Shown here piece after piece: positions 51,433-59,120 of a stretch of DNA of 64,000 nt. Numbering within the stretch: the stretch's first letter is position 1; each line of letters begins with the position of its first letter. A program made the position numbers and the translations under genes. Source of the DNA: Cereibacter_A sp052244495 (GTDB taxonomy: Bacteria > Pseudomonadota > Alphaproteobacteria > Rhodobacterales > Rhodobacteraceae); NCBI GenBank assembly GCA_052244495.1, contig JBQPXH010000004.1. One strand, written 5' to 3'. Under the pieces are notes generated by a model that searched no databases, was not told where the DNA came from, and was given only the letters and a program-made list of their open reading frames with translations.

Positions 51433-52266
51433 TCAGTGGGCAGAGAGATGCCGCTCCGCCAGTTCCTCGACGACCGCCGCGAGCGGCAGGTCGATACGCT
51501 CGATGGCAAGTTCCTCGAGGAACAGCCGCTCCATGCGGCTGAGCTCACCCTCGATGACCGCCACATGTCCCAGCCCCGACCGCTTCGCGATCTGCCGGGC
51601 GTAGGTCCGCAGAAGCTGGTCGTCGAAGCGGCAGCCGAGGAAGAGGAAGCCCCGGCCGGTGCGTCGGTTCTGCACCTCCTCGGGGATCGGCGACTGGATG
51701 TCGATCTCTGTCAGGACCTCGACATAATCGCTGTCCGAGACGAGGAAGGAATGTCCGGGCACCGCCATGCCATGCGGCTTGTAGAGCAAGGTCGGCCAGG
51801 CGGGATCGGCACCCTCCGGACGAAGCACGTCGTCGGCGCCATAGGCGCGGTGCCAGATCTCGGCCCATTCGCCGTTGCGGCTTACGCCTTGGACGAGCCC
51901 CCAGTCGCCCGACCCGTTGCGGAAGCATCGGACGAGGCCCGGATCGTACCAGGCATCGACCACCAGCGGCGGGCGCACGGCAGCCAGCCAGTCGTGGATC
52001 GGATTGGCTCCGGCGGGCTCCGCGAAGGCCTGCACCACCATCTTCTCGAGCGTGGCGCGGAACTTCCGCGTCTCGACGAACTGTGCCGCCGCCCACAGGT
52101 TGCCCTGGGCGCGTTTCGGCACCCGCACCTGCGCCTCGATCACGGCCGAGAGCGCCGCGGGCGACGAGATCGCGCCCCCGAGCGCCGCGACCTCGGCGCC
52201 GAGATAGGGCACGACCCGTCCCTGCCCGACCGCATCCAGAGCGACCCGCAGCATCTCGCGGTTCAT
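51433..52266 (-). CDS. SIR2-like protein in the nifB operon
   Basis: 277 residues, SIR2-like (SIR2_2 type) Rossmann protein. Pieces seen: YLGAE (21-25) in place of GAG; VVDAWYD (102-108) where active sirtuins have TxNYD, so the Asn is Trp here; KPHG with His165; SDSDYVE (177-183); FLFLGCRFDD (207-216). NAD binding is plausible; deacylase or NAD-hydrolase activity is doubtful because of the Asn change. ATG 52266 lies 4 bases after nifT, so it is the last gene of nifB-fdxN-LRV-nifZ-nifT-SIR2. A link between NAD state and nitrogenase would be new; SIR2-fold proteins are otherwise best known from deacylation and phage defence. Confidence 0.8.
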   Translation of the reverse strand: MNREMLRVALDAVGQGRVVPYLGAEVAALGGAISSPAALSAVIEAQVRVPKRAQGNLWAAAQFVETRKFRATLEKMVVQAFAEPAGANPIHDWLAAVRPPLVVDAWYDPGLVRCFRNGSGDWGLVQGVSRNGEWAEIWHRAYGADDVLRPEGADPAWPTLLYKPHGMAVPGHSFLVSDSDYVEVLTEIDIQSPIPEEVQNRRTGRGFLFLGCRFDDQLLRTYARQIAKRSGLGHVAVIEGELSRMERLFLEELAIERIDLPLAAVVEELAERHLSAH

Positions 52267-52270
52267 GGGA

Positions 52271-52486
52271 TCACTCCTCCATGTCGGTCAGGCGGCGTGC
52301 CTCGACCGTGAGGGGCAGCGAAGGCGGAGTGTCGTATTCCGGCATCTGGAAGATCCAGCCGTTGCCGAGCTTCGCCCAGCCGCCCCACATGCCGGGTTTC
52401 TCCATCTCGACCACCGGCTCCTCGAGGTCCTTCTTCGCCACATAGGCGACGAAGCCCTTCGCGCCCTCGCTGATCATTACCTTCAT
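52271..52486 (-). CDS. nifT: NifT (FixT)
   Basis: 71 residues: MKVMISEGAKGFVAYVAKKDLEEPVV then GWAKLGNGWIFQMPEY match NifT/FixT, a small conserved nif protein of unknown activity. ATG 52486 overlaps the nifZ TGA (ATGA) with AGGAGGAAACCCG upstream. The long upstream frame is a shadow of nifZ. Confidence 0.93.
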   Translation of the reverse strand: MKVMISEGAKGFVAYVAKKDLEEPVVEMEKPGMWGGWAKLGNGWIFQMPEYDTPPSLPLTVEARRLTDMEE

Positions 52487-52767
52487 CGGGTTTCCTCCTG
52501 TGTGGTGTCGAGGCCGATCAGCTCGCGCCCGCGCATGCCGACGATGCGCTGGCGTCCGACGAATTCGACCGCATAGATGTAATAGCGTTGCAGATAGGTG
52601 CCGATGTCGCGGACATAGCCCTCGTCGCCCTTGTGGACGACGACTTCGCCCAGTTCGGCATCCCACATCGTGCCATCGTTCTTCACGGTGAAGCGCGACT
52701 GCACCTTCTCGCCCGGCTCGAACAGCGGCGGGGCGTAGATCTCCACGGTATCGTCGACCTCAGGCAT
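52483..52767 (-). CDS. nifZ: NifZ
   Basis: 94 residues. PLFEPGEKVQSRFTVKNDGTMWDAELGEVVVHKGDEGYVRDIGTYLQRYYIYAVEF is the conserved NifZ core. NifZ helps form the second P-cluster of the MoFe protein. ATG 52767 overlaps the end of the LRV gene by 8 bases. Confidence 0.95.
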   Translation of the reverse strand: MPEVDDTVEIYAPPLFEPGEKVQSRFTVKNDGTMWDAELGEVVVHKGDEGYVRDIGTYLQRYYIYAVEFVGRQRIVGMRGRELIGLDTTQEETR

Positions 52768-53521
52768 CGCTTTCCTCTCGGAGCTGGGCGAGCCGCCTGA
52801 GGGCGGTCTCGCGGATCAGGGGATCTTCGTCCGCTGCCAGGCGGCGCGCGATGTCCTCGTCGGCGCGTTCGGCAACCGCATGGCGGACACGGAGGTCGGG
52901 ATCGGCGGCGAAGGCGCCGAGGCGGGTGGGCTCGATCCGCTCGGCCGCGGCGCGACGCACCAGCGGCTCGGGATCGGCGTTGAAATGGACGAGCCAGGCC
53001 GGGTCGATCCTGCGCGCGACCGAACGGCGGACCTCGGGGTCGGGATCATGGGCGAGGACGGGCAGCGTGCCCTCCTCGGCCCGGCGGGCGACGACGAGGC
53101 GGACGGCCGGATCCTCGTCCCGCATCACGAGATGCAGGTCGGCCAGTGGCAGGCGATGCGCCACGGCGATGCGCACCCCGCGGTCGGGATCGGCCACGAG
53201 GCGGCGCGCCTGCGCGGGCGGCAGCCGAAGCACCGCGACCGCCCGCACGCCGGGATCGGGGTCCTCGAGGAGCTGTGGCAGCCGGAAGAGGTTCGCCCGC
53301 CGCGCCGCCTGCGCCCGCGTCTCGAAATAGGGATGCGTCAGGAAGGCGTCGGCGAGCTCGGGCCCGAGCAGGAAGAACCGCTCGATCCGCTTCGTGTAGC
53401 GGTCGTTCACGCAGGCCCAGCCGGGCCCGCAGAGCCCCTGCGAAAGACGCTCGCGGTGACGGCAGGTGCCGCAATCGACGGCGGCTCCCTGCCAGTCGAG
53501 CGGCTCCGGGCCCCCGGGCAT
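52760..53521 (-). CDS. 4Fe-4S leucine-rich repeat variant (LRV) protein
   Basis: 253 residues. An N-terminal cluster motif CGTC-x10-C-x5-C (Cys17, 20, 31, 37) is followed by seven or eight 24-residue LRV/HEAT-like repeats, each with DPDPxVRxxVAxRL (DPDPGVR, DPDRGVR, DEDPAVR, DPDPEVR, DPEPLVR, DPDLRVR, DEDPLIR). This is the family first seen beside nifB in Azotobacter vinelandii. The role is unknown; a curved repeat scaffold with an FeS switch suggests protein binding in cofactor assembly. ATG 53521 overlaps the fdxN TGA (ATGA). The much longer open frame to 54304 is a shadow of nifB. Confidence 0.9.
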   Translation of the reverse strand: MPGGPEPLDWQGAAVDCGTCRHRERLSQGLCGPGWACVNDRYTKRIERFFLLGPELADAFLTHPYFETRAQAARRANLFRLPQLLEDPDPGVRAVAVLRLPPAQARRLVADPDRGVRIAVAHRLPLADLHLVMRDEDPAVRLVVARRAEEGTLPVLAHDPDPEVRRSVARRIDPAWLVHFNADPEPLVRRAAAERIEPTRLGAFAADPDLRVRHAVAERADEDIARRLAADEDPLIRETALRRLAQLREESDA

Positions 53522-53715
53522 CAGGCGGGCACGCAGGTTTTCGGCACCGGACAGACCGAGGCGCATTGCGGACTCTCGAAATGCCCCGCGCATTCGGTGC
53601 AGAGGGCGGGATCGATGCTGTAGGCCTCGCCCGCGAAGCCGATGGCCGAGCTTGGGCATTCGATCTCGCAGGCTCCGCAGGCGGTGCATTGCGGCGTGAC
53701 GATGCGGTAGGGCAT
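53521..53715 (-). CDS. fdxN: 2[4Fe-4S] ferredoxin FdxN
   Basis: 64 residues with C-x2-C-x2-C-x3-C (CTACGACEIEC) and C-x2-C-x8-C-x3-C (CTECAGHFESPQCASVC), the long-spaced second motif typical of FdxN. In Rhodobacter FdxN is a main electron donor to nitrogenase. ATG 53715, 30 bases after nifB. The rnf genes that reduce it are not in the window. Confidence 0.93.
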   Translation of the reverse strand: MPYRIVTPQCTACGACEIECPSSAIGFAGEAYSIDPALCTECAGHFESPQCASVCPVPKTCVPA

Positions 53716-53745
53716 GGGCGGGCTCCTCGGGCGGTGGCGCGGGGG

Positions 53746-55221
53746 TCAGGCGATCAGCGCCCCGGTCCCGGTGCTGCGGTGGCGTTCGGCGTAGAGGTCG
53801 AGGATTGCCGTCTCGATGTAGTCCATCGCGCAGCTGTCGATGACCTCGATGCCGGCTTCGGCCATCTTGCCACGTGGCGCCTCGCCGATGCGCGAGCAGA
53901 GGACCACGGGCACACCCTCCAGCGTGCGGATGATCTCGGAGAGCTTGTCGCCCTCGCCGTGGCCGCCGACGCAGTAGTTGTCGGCCCGGCGGTGCGTGAC
54001 GAAGCGGACGCCGGTCGCGTCGACCTCGTAGATCTGGAACTCGGTCGTGTGGCCGAAGTGCTGGTTGATCCGGCCGCCGCCCTTGGTGCAGACGCCCACC
54101 AGCATCGGCGGCGCCGCGACCTCGGCCGCCTCCGCCTGCGCGGCCTCGGTGGCCACGCGACGGTCCTCGCGCTCGCGCGAGACCCAGTCGCGGTAGGCGG
54201 CGCGCTTCTCCTCGCCGTCCTCGGCAATGGTCTCGGGCAGCTTGTCGAGGGTGAACTCCTGTCCCCGGTCCTCGCCCAGCATGCCGACCGCATCGGCGCG
54301 GCACTGGCGGCAGTGCTTCATCAGGTTCGCCCCGTCGCCGCAGGCCTCCTGCACGGCGCGCAGTTCGGCGGCGGTCGGCCCGCGCTGGCCGGTCAGGCCG
54401 AAATGCGTGCCATGCGCCGGATCCGAGATCAGCGGCATGATGTTGTGGAGGAACGCGCCCTTGGCCTTCACCACGCGGTTCAGTTCGGTCATGCCCTCGT
54501 CGTTGATGCCGGGGATCAGCACGGAGTTCACCTTGACCAGCACGCCGCGCGCCACGAGCATCTCGAGCGCCTCCATCTGGCGCTGGAGAAGGATGGTCGC
54601 GCCCTCGATTCCCTCGTGCCGCTTTCCGCGGAAGAAGACCCAGGGGTAGATCTTCGCCCCCACCTCGGGGTCGAGCGTGTTGATGGTGAGCGTCACATGG
54701 TCGATGTTCATCTCGACGATCTCGTCGACGTGATCCGGCATGGCGAGACCGTTCGACGAGAGGCAGAGCTTGATGTCGGGAAGCTGCTTCTGGACCATGT
54801 CGAAGGTGGCCCGGGTCTTCTTCCAGTCATAGGCCGCATCGCCCGGACCGGCGATGCCGAGGACGGAGAGCTGCGGCACCTCGGCCGCGACGGCGAGCAC
54901 CTTGCGGGCGGCCTGCTCGGGCGTCAGCCGCTCGGACACGACGCCGGGGCGGCTTTCATTGGCGCAGTCGTACTTGCGGTTGCAGTAGTTGCACTGGATG
55001 TTGCAGGCGGGCGCGACCGAGACATGCATCCGGGCGAAGTAGTGGTGCGCCTCCTCGGAGTAGCAGGGGTGGTCCTTCACCTTGGCCCATATCGCCGGGT
55101 CCATGTCCGCCGGGCCGGCCTTGGTCCCGCAGGAGGACGAGGTGCAGCCGCCACCCATCGCCTGCCCGAGCTCGTCACGCGACGCGACCTGAAGTCCGCC
55201 CAGCGAGATGATGTTGGCCAT
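53746..55221 (-). CDS. nifB: NifB, radical SAM FeMo-co precursor synthase
   Basis: 491 residues. Radical SAM motif C-x3-C-x2-C at Cys73, 77 and 80 (PACNIQCNYC), N-terminal extra cysteines (GGGCTSSSCG), and a C-terminal NifX-like domain from about residue 370 (VGVCTKGGGRINQHFGHTTEFQIYEV). It builds NifB-co, the 8Fe core of FeMo-co. ATG 55221; first gene of nifB-fdxN-LRV-nifZT-SIR2 behind the promoter at 55261. Confidence 0.98.
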   Translation of the reverse strand: MANIISLGGLQVASRDELGQAMGGGCTSSSCGTKAGPADMDPAIWAKVKDHPCYSEEAHHYFARMHVSVAPACNIQCNYCNRKYDCANESRPGVVSERLTPEQAARKVLAVAAEVPQLSVLGIAGPGDAAYDWKKTRATFDMVQKQLPDIKLCLSSNGLAMPDHVDEIVEMNIDHVTLTINTLDPEVGAKIYPWVFFRGKRHEGIEGATILLQRQMEALEMLVARGVLVKVNSVLIPGINDEGMTELNRVVKAKGAFLHNIMPLISDPAHGTHFGLTGQRGPTAAELRAVQEACGDGANLMKHCRQCRADAVGMLGEDRGQEFTLDKLPETIAEDGEEKRAAYRDWVSREREDRRVATEAAQAEAAEVAAPPMLVGVCTKGGGRINQHFGHTTEFQIYEVDATGVRFVTHRRADNYCVGGHGEGDKLSEIIRTLEGVPVVLCSRIGEAPRGKMAEAGIEVIDSCAMDYIETAILDLYAERHRSTGTGALIA

Positions 55222-55260
55222 GTTCCGCGCCTCCGCCTGTCCTGTGTCGGATTTCGGAGA

Positions 55261-55277
55261 AGCACGGCGCGTGCCAA
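55261..55277 (-). promoter_or_regulatory. Sigma-54 -24/-12 promoter for nifB
   Basis: Minus-strand TTGGCAC-GCGCC-GTGCT, GG-N10-GC spacing, 40 bases upstream of the nifB ATG. Confidence 0.88.
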
Positions 55278-55329
55278 GCCACCGCGTCCAAGCACTTCGC
55301 CCCGACAGGCGCGGCAGCCGGGGCGTGAA

Positions 55330-55389
55330 GGTCGGAAACCCGACAACGACCGGAGTGCCGCGCCCTCCACCCTGTCGGGTTGGGGGACA
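55330..55389. promoter_or_regulatory. Imperfect NifA activator sites upstream of nifB
   Basis: Two near-matches: GGT-N10-ACA (55330-55345, one mismatch) and TGT-N11-ACA (55373-55389, one extra spacer base), 53 and 96 bases from the -24 element. No exact TGT-N10-ACA is present. CCCGACAGG (55301) and CCTGTCGGG (55371) also form an inverted pair. Confidence 0.45.
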
Positions 55390-55431
55390 CCACCCGCCGC
55401 GGAGCGGTCGCGGCGCATCCGTCGAAAAGCA

Positions 55432-55456
55432 GACGCCCCGGCAAGGCCGGGGCGTC
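55432..55456 (-). terminator. Terminator after nifA
   Basis: Perfect 11-bp stem GACGCCCCGGC / GCCGGGGCGTC with a 3-base loop, followed on the minus strand by TGCTTTTCG, 21 bases after the nifA stop. It separates nifA from nifB. Confidence 0.8.
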
Positions 55457-55477
55457 GCGGATGTCGAAAGGCAGGTG

Positions 55478-57283
55478 TCAGAACTTCTCGACGCGGATGT
55501 TGTATTTCTTCAGCGCGTAGCCGATCTGCCGCGGGGTCATGCCGCGCAGGCGCGCGGCCTTGGCCTGCACCCATCCGGCGCGCTCCATCGCCTCGATGAG
55601 CGCCTCGCGCTCGGCGGCTTCTCCGTCCAGCGGCTGCGGACGCGCGGGCGGCACCACCGAGAGCGGCGGCGCAGCGGGCGCTTCGGGCAGCTCGGCTGCT
55701 GCCGGGGCCGCAGGCGGAGCAGCAGGCACCGGTGCCGGCGCCGAGGGCGGACGGCTTCCCAGCACGGGCAATTCCAGCGGCCCCTGCGCCAGCCCGCCCA
55801 CCGGCGAGGCGCCGCCGGTCTGCAACCTCCAGAGATCCGCGGACAGGCAATGGTCGTGGTGGCAGGCCAGATCGTCCGCATGGATCACCGTGTCGGGCGA
55901 CAGCGCCGCCACGCGGGCGATGCAATTCTCGAGTTCGCGCACGTTGCCGGGGAAGTTGCATTGCGCCAGCGCGGTAACGGCGGAAGGGTGCAGCTTCTTC
56001 TTCATGCCGTTGCGCTTGTTGAAGCGGTCGAGCAGTCCCTGCGCCAGCAGGCCGATGTCTTCCTTGCGGTCGCGCAGCGGCGGCAGCACGATCGGCACGA
56101 CGCAGATGCGGAAATAGAGGTCGGCCCGGAACGTGCCGTTGGCGACCGCACGTTCCAGGTCCTTGTTGGTGGCCGTCACCAGCCGGACATCGACCCGCAG
56201 CGTGCGCGAGCCGCCGACGCGCTCGAACTCGCCCTCCTGCAGGATGCGCAGCAGCTTGGCCTGGAACTCGAGGCTGATCTCGCCGATCTCGTCGAGGAAG
56301 AGCGTGCCTCCGTCGGCCAGTTCGAAGCGGCCCTTCTTCTGCTGCACTGCGCCGGTGAACGAGCCCTTCTCGTGACCGAACAGTTCGGATTCGAGCAGCG
56401 ACTGGCTCAGCGCCGCGCAGTTGACCTTGATGAAGGGCCGGTCGCGCCGGTCGGAGAGGGCATGCAGCGCGCGGGCGAAGACCTCCTTGCCCGTGCCGCT
56501 TTCGCCACGCAGGAGAACGGGCGTATGCGTGCCCGCCACCTTGCGGATCTGCCCGATCACCCGCTGGATCGCGGGGCTCGAACCGATGACGCCGTCGAGC
56601 GCTTCCGCGGGCGCCTCGGCCGGCGGCGCCGCGGTGGCCTCGGCGGCAACCCTTATGGCCTCGCGCGCCTCCTGCAGGATCCGGTCACGGTCCCTCGCCA
56701 CCAGCCGCCGGAAGCGGATGGACTGCTCGAGGACGGCGGCCACCATGTTCATCACCCGGAGGTCGGTATCGAGGTGGCGCGCCCCGTTGTCCTTGAGGTT
56801 GCGGTAGGCGCAGAGGACGCCGAGCACGAAGGGCGTGCTCGCCTGATCCCGGATCGGAACGGCGATCAGGGCGTGCCGGCCGTCGTCGAGGCCGGGCGGC
56901 AGCGAGTCGGGGCCGAATTCCTGCAGGATGTCGCAGGAGACGATCGACACGCCGTTGCGGAAGACGTGGCGGGCGACCTGTGCGGGAATGGCCCGGCAGG
57001 TGCCGGGAGCCGTCGGCACGCCGGCCGCCGTCGCAGCCACGACGTAGGGATTGATATGTCGGGCGTTGCGCGACGATTCCGACTGCGCCCCCTCCTGCAA
57101 CAGCGCGAGCGCACCGTGCCTGAGGCCCATGAAGGAGCCGAGGACCCCGAAGACCGAGGGCATGCGGGCGATCGGGTCGCTCGCTCCGGTCAGAAGCTTC
57201 GCGATTTCGCACAGGGCGTCGAGCGTGAGGTATTCCTCGCCCCGTTCGGCCGCTGCGCTGGAACCTGCCGCGGAAGTGTCCAT
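55478..57283 (-). CDS. nifA: Nif-specific sigma-54 activator NifA (oxygen-sensitive type)
   Basis: 601 residues from ATG 57283 (GTG 57286 just before it is an alternative; GGAGG is upstream). GAF domain about 20-195; AAA+ domain with GESGTGKE (260-267), the sigma-54 loop GSFTGA (307-312) and FLDEIGEI. The interdomain linker has Cys442, Cys454, Cys474 and Cys479, exactly C-x11-C-x19-C-x4-C, the redox-sensing motif of NifA proteins that need no NifL. A Pro/Ala linker leads to the helix-turn-helix (AKAARLRGMTPRQIGYALKKYNI). No NifA or sigma-54 site was seen upstream, so its own control is elsewhere. Confidence 0.97.
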   Translation of the reverse strand: MDTSAAGSSAAAERGEEYLTLDALCEIAKLLTGASDPIARMPSVFGVLGSFMGLRHGALALLQEGAQSESSRNARHINPYVVAATAAGVPTAPGTCRAIPAQVARHVFRNGVSIVSCDILQEFGPDSLPPGLDDGRHALIAVPIRDQASTPFVLGVLCAYRNLKDNGARHLDTDLRVMNMVAAVLEQSIRFRRLVARDRDRILQEAREAIRVAAEATAAPPAEAPAEALDGVIGSSPAIQRVIGQIRKVAGTHTPVLLRGESGTGKEVFARALHALSDRRDRPFIKVNCAALSQSLLESELFGHEKGSFTGAVQQKKGRFELADGGTLFLDEIGEISLEFQAKLLRILQEGEFERVGGSRTLRVDVRLVTATNKDLERAVANGTFRADLYFRICVVPIVLPPLRDRKEDIGLLAQGLLDRFNKRNGMKKKLHPSAVTALAQCNFPGNVRELENCIARVAALSPDTVIHADDLACHHDHCLSADLWRLQTGGASPVGGLAQGPLELPVLGSRPPSAPAPVPAAPPAAPAAAELPEAPAAPPLSVVPPARPQPLDGEAAEREALIEAMERAGWVQAKAARLRGMTPRQIGYALKKYNIRVEKF

Positions 57284-57438
57284 CACAAGACCTCCGTCTT
57301 CATCGTACTCTTACAACTCATTTTCGCGCCTTGCGGCCCATATGTCCAACATGGCGGCAGGGCCTTCTCGCCGAAAGGCCGAGCCCGCACAATCGTCCGG
57401 CGAAAACACCGCAGGCGTGGAAGGGGTGGTGAATAATT

Positions 57439-57453
57439 GCTCAGCCGCTGAGC
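57439..57453. promoter_or_regulatory. GCTCAG-CCG-CTGAGC dyad upstream of nifA
   Basis: Perfect 6-bp dyad 156 bases before the nifA ATG. A second dyad, GGCCTT-N8-AAGGCC, is at 57361-57380. Either could be an operator for nifA; no NtrC, FnrL or sigma-54 consensus was found in 57284-57580. Confidence 0.3.
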
Positions 57454-57580
57454 CAACTGCGCTCGGGCCGTGCGAATCGCGAAGCGTGAAATGCATCGGC
57501 GCCGACACCCCCTTCGTGCCGGTCGGCGGCTGCGACGGCCCCGGCGCTGCAACCGCGGCCGTGCCGGATGCCTCGTGCTG

Positions 57581-57976
57581 TCACATGCCGGGATCTATCG
57601 GGCCGTCGACCGGCCCGCCGCCCTCGGCCCAGTCCTTCAATCCGCCGAGGTTGTAGACCTCGGAGAAGCCCATGTCCTTCAGAAGCTTGCCCGCCAGCGC
57701 CGCGCGCCCGCCCGAGGCGCAGTGCAGCACGACCGGACGGTCCTTCCGCAGCATCGGGTCGTGATAGGGCGACTCGGGGTCGGCACGGAACTCCAGCATC
57801 CCGCGCGGAATGTGATGCGAGCCCTGCGCCCGACCGCTCTTCTCGATCTCGGGTGCATCGCGGATGTCGAGAAGCAGCGCCCCCTTGTCGGCCATCAGGG
57901 CCTGCGCGCGCTCTGCGTCGATCCGCTCCACCACCGCATTGGCAGCGGCCATCATGTCCTTGAGCGTCGTCGTCAT
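57581..57976 (-). CDS. Cytoplasmic rhodanese-like protein
   Basis: 131 residues, single rhodanese domain. Catalytic Cys in VVLHCASGGRAALAGKLL (near residue 86); LLLDIRDAPEIEKSGRAQGSHHIPRGMLEF upstream. No signal peptide. ATG 57976. It is transcribed toward nifA with a 297-base gap and is probably independent of it. A sulfur-transfer role for FeS assembly is possible but only inferred. Confidence 0.85.
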   Translation of the reverse strand: MTTTLKDMMAAANAVVERIDAERAQALMADKGALLLDIRDAPEIEKSGRAQGSHHIPRGMLEFRADPESPYHDPMLRKDRPVVLHCASGGRAALAGKLLKDMGFSEVYNLGGLKDWAEGGGPVDGPIDPGM

Positions 57977-58295
57977 CTTCTGTCCGTCTCCTCCGTCGCG
58001 TCCGGACGATCCGGCCGCCCTTGCAGCCGGAGCCTAGATCGGCCGCGTGCCCGCTGTCCACGCTACTCCCGCCGCACCTCGCCAGCCGGCGGAACCGCGC
58101 CCGGCGGCGCACGTGAAGGTGATGGCGGCGGGCCGCCCGCGGGCTGCGGCGGCCGCCCCGCCGCCCTTCCCAGCACAACGCTACGTGGCTATGATGCCGC
58201 CGCTGCAGGATGCCTGCGGCAGGGGCAGGAAGCCGTCCGACACGCGCGGTTCGGCAAGAGACGCGGAATGAACCCGCGCACCATGGGGGCGAGCA
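57977..58295. other. Gene-free divergent gap (319 bases)
   Basis: Between the rhodanese (-) and the lipoprotein gene (+). Very GC-rich. A 74-codon open frame from 58047 has Ala/Pro/Arg-only composition and no ribosome site, so I do not call it. Promoters for both flanking genes should lie here; none is clear by eye. Confidence 0.5.
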
Positions 58296-59102
58296 ATGCG
58301 ACATTCGGGGGTCCGGAACCTGGTTTTCATGGCGGCCGCCGGTCTGGCGATCGCGGCCTGCGACACGATCCGGCAGGCTACGGGCGGGGATGGTGCGGAC
58401 GGGGCCTCGGCCGAGGCGGTCGTCCCGGCGTCCGCCGCACCCGATGCTCCGGTCGGAGCGGATGTCGAGGCGCCGGAGGCCTATCAGGCCACCGACAAGG
58501 CACTCTGGGACGGACGGCCATCGCTCGGCGGGGTCTGGGTCGCCTCGCCCGACGTGAAGGATCCTGAGCGCGTGAAGATGGTGAACCCCTCGAACGGCAA
58601 GTCGGTGGTGGGTGCCCTCTTCCGGCGCGAACGTGAGAATCCCGGGCCGAGGCTGCAACTGTCCTCCGATGCGGCCGAGGCCTTGGGCCTGCTCGCGGGA
58701 CAGCCGGCAACCATCCGCGTGACCGCCCTCCGCCGCAAGGAGGCCCCGGCGTCCGCAGAGGCCCCTGCACCGCAGGCCACGCCCGGAGCCGCAGCGCCTG
58801 CCGCAGCCAGACCTGCCGCGGCCGCCACGCCTGCGCCCCCGGCCGCTACCGCCGCAGCCGCGGCGTCAGCGACGGGTGGCCGCTCGATCCGCGTCGGAAC
58901 CTTCAGCAGGGAGGAGAACGCCCGCCGCGCCGCCGATCAACTCGCGAAGGACGGAGTCGCCGCCCGCGTCGCCGAGGCGAAGCAGGGCGACAAGTCGCTC
59001 TGGAGCGTCGTCGCCGGGCCGGCCGCTCCCGCCGATGCCCCCGCCCTGCTGAGCAGGATCAAGGGGCTGGGCTTCGACGACGCCTATCTTCTCGCCCGCT
59101 GA
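58296..59102 (+). CDS. SPOR-domain lipoprotein (RlpA-like)
   Basis: 268 residues. The lipobox LAIAAC gives lipid-modified Cys22. A double-psi barrel-like region (about 70-150: VASPDVKDPERVKMVNPSNGKSVVGALFRRE...QLSSDAAEALGLL) resembles RlpA, followed by a Pro/Ala linker (150-195) and a C-terminal SPOR domain (GGRSIRVGTFSREENARRAADQLAKDG), which binds denuded peptidoglycan at the septum. ATG 58296. The D-Ala-D-Ala carboxypeptidase follows after 18 bases, consistent with a cell-wall role. Confidence 0.87.
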   Translation: MRHSGVRNLVFMAAAGLAIAACDTIRQATGGDGADGASAEAVVPASAAPDAPVGADVEAPEAYQATDKALWDGRPSLGGVWVASPDVKDPERVKMVNPSNGKSVVGALFRRERENPGPRLQLSSDAAEALGLLAGQPATIRVTALRRKEAPASAEAPAPQATPGAAAPAAARPAAAATPAPPAATAAAAASATGGRSIRVGTFSREENARRAADQLAKDGVAARVAEAKQGDKSLWSVVAGPAAPADAPALLSRIKGLGFDDAYLLAR

Positions 59103-59120
59103 CTGGAAAGGACGCATACC

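Noticed and set aside
58047..58271. 74-codon plus-strand frame before the SPOR lipoprotein
   Set aside because: Almost only Ala, Pro, Arg; no ribosome site and no homology recognised.
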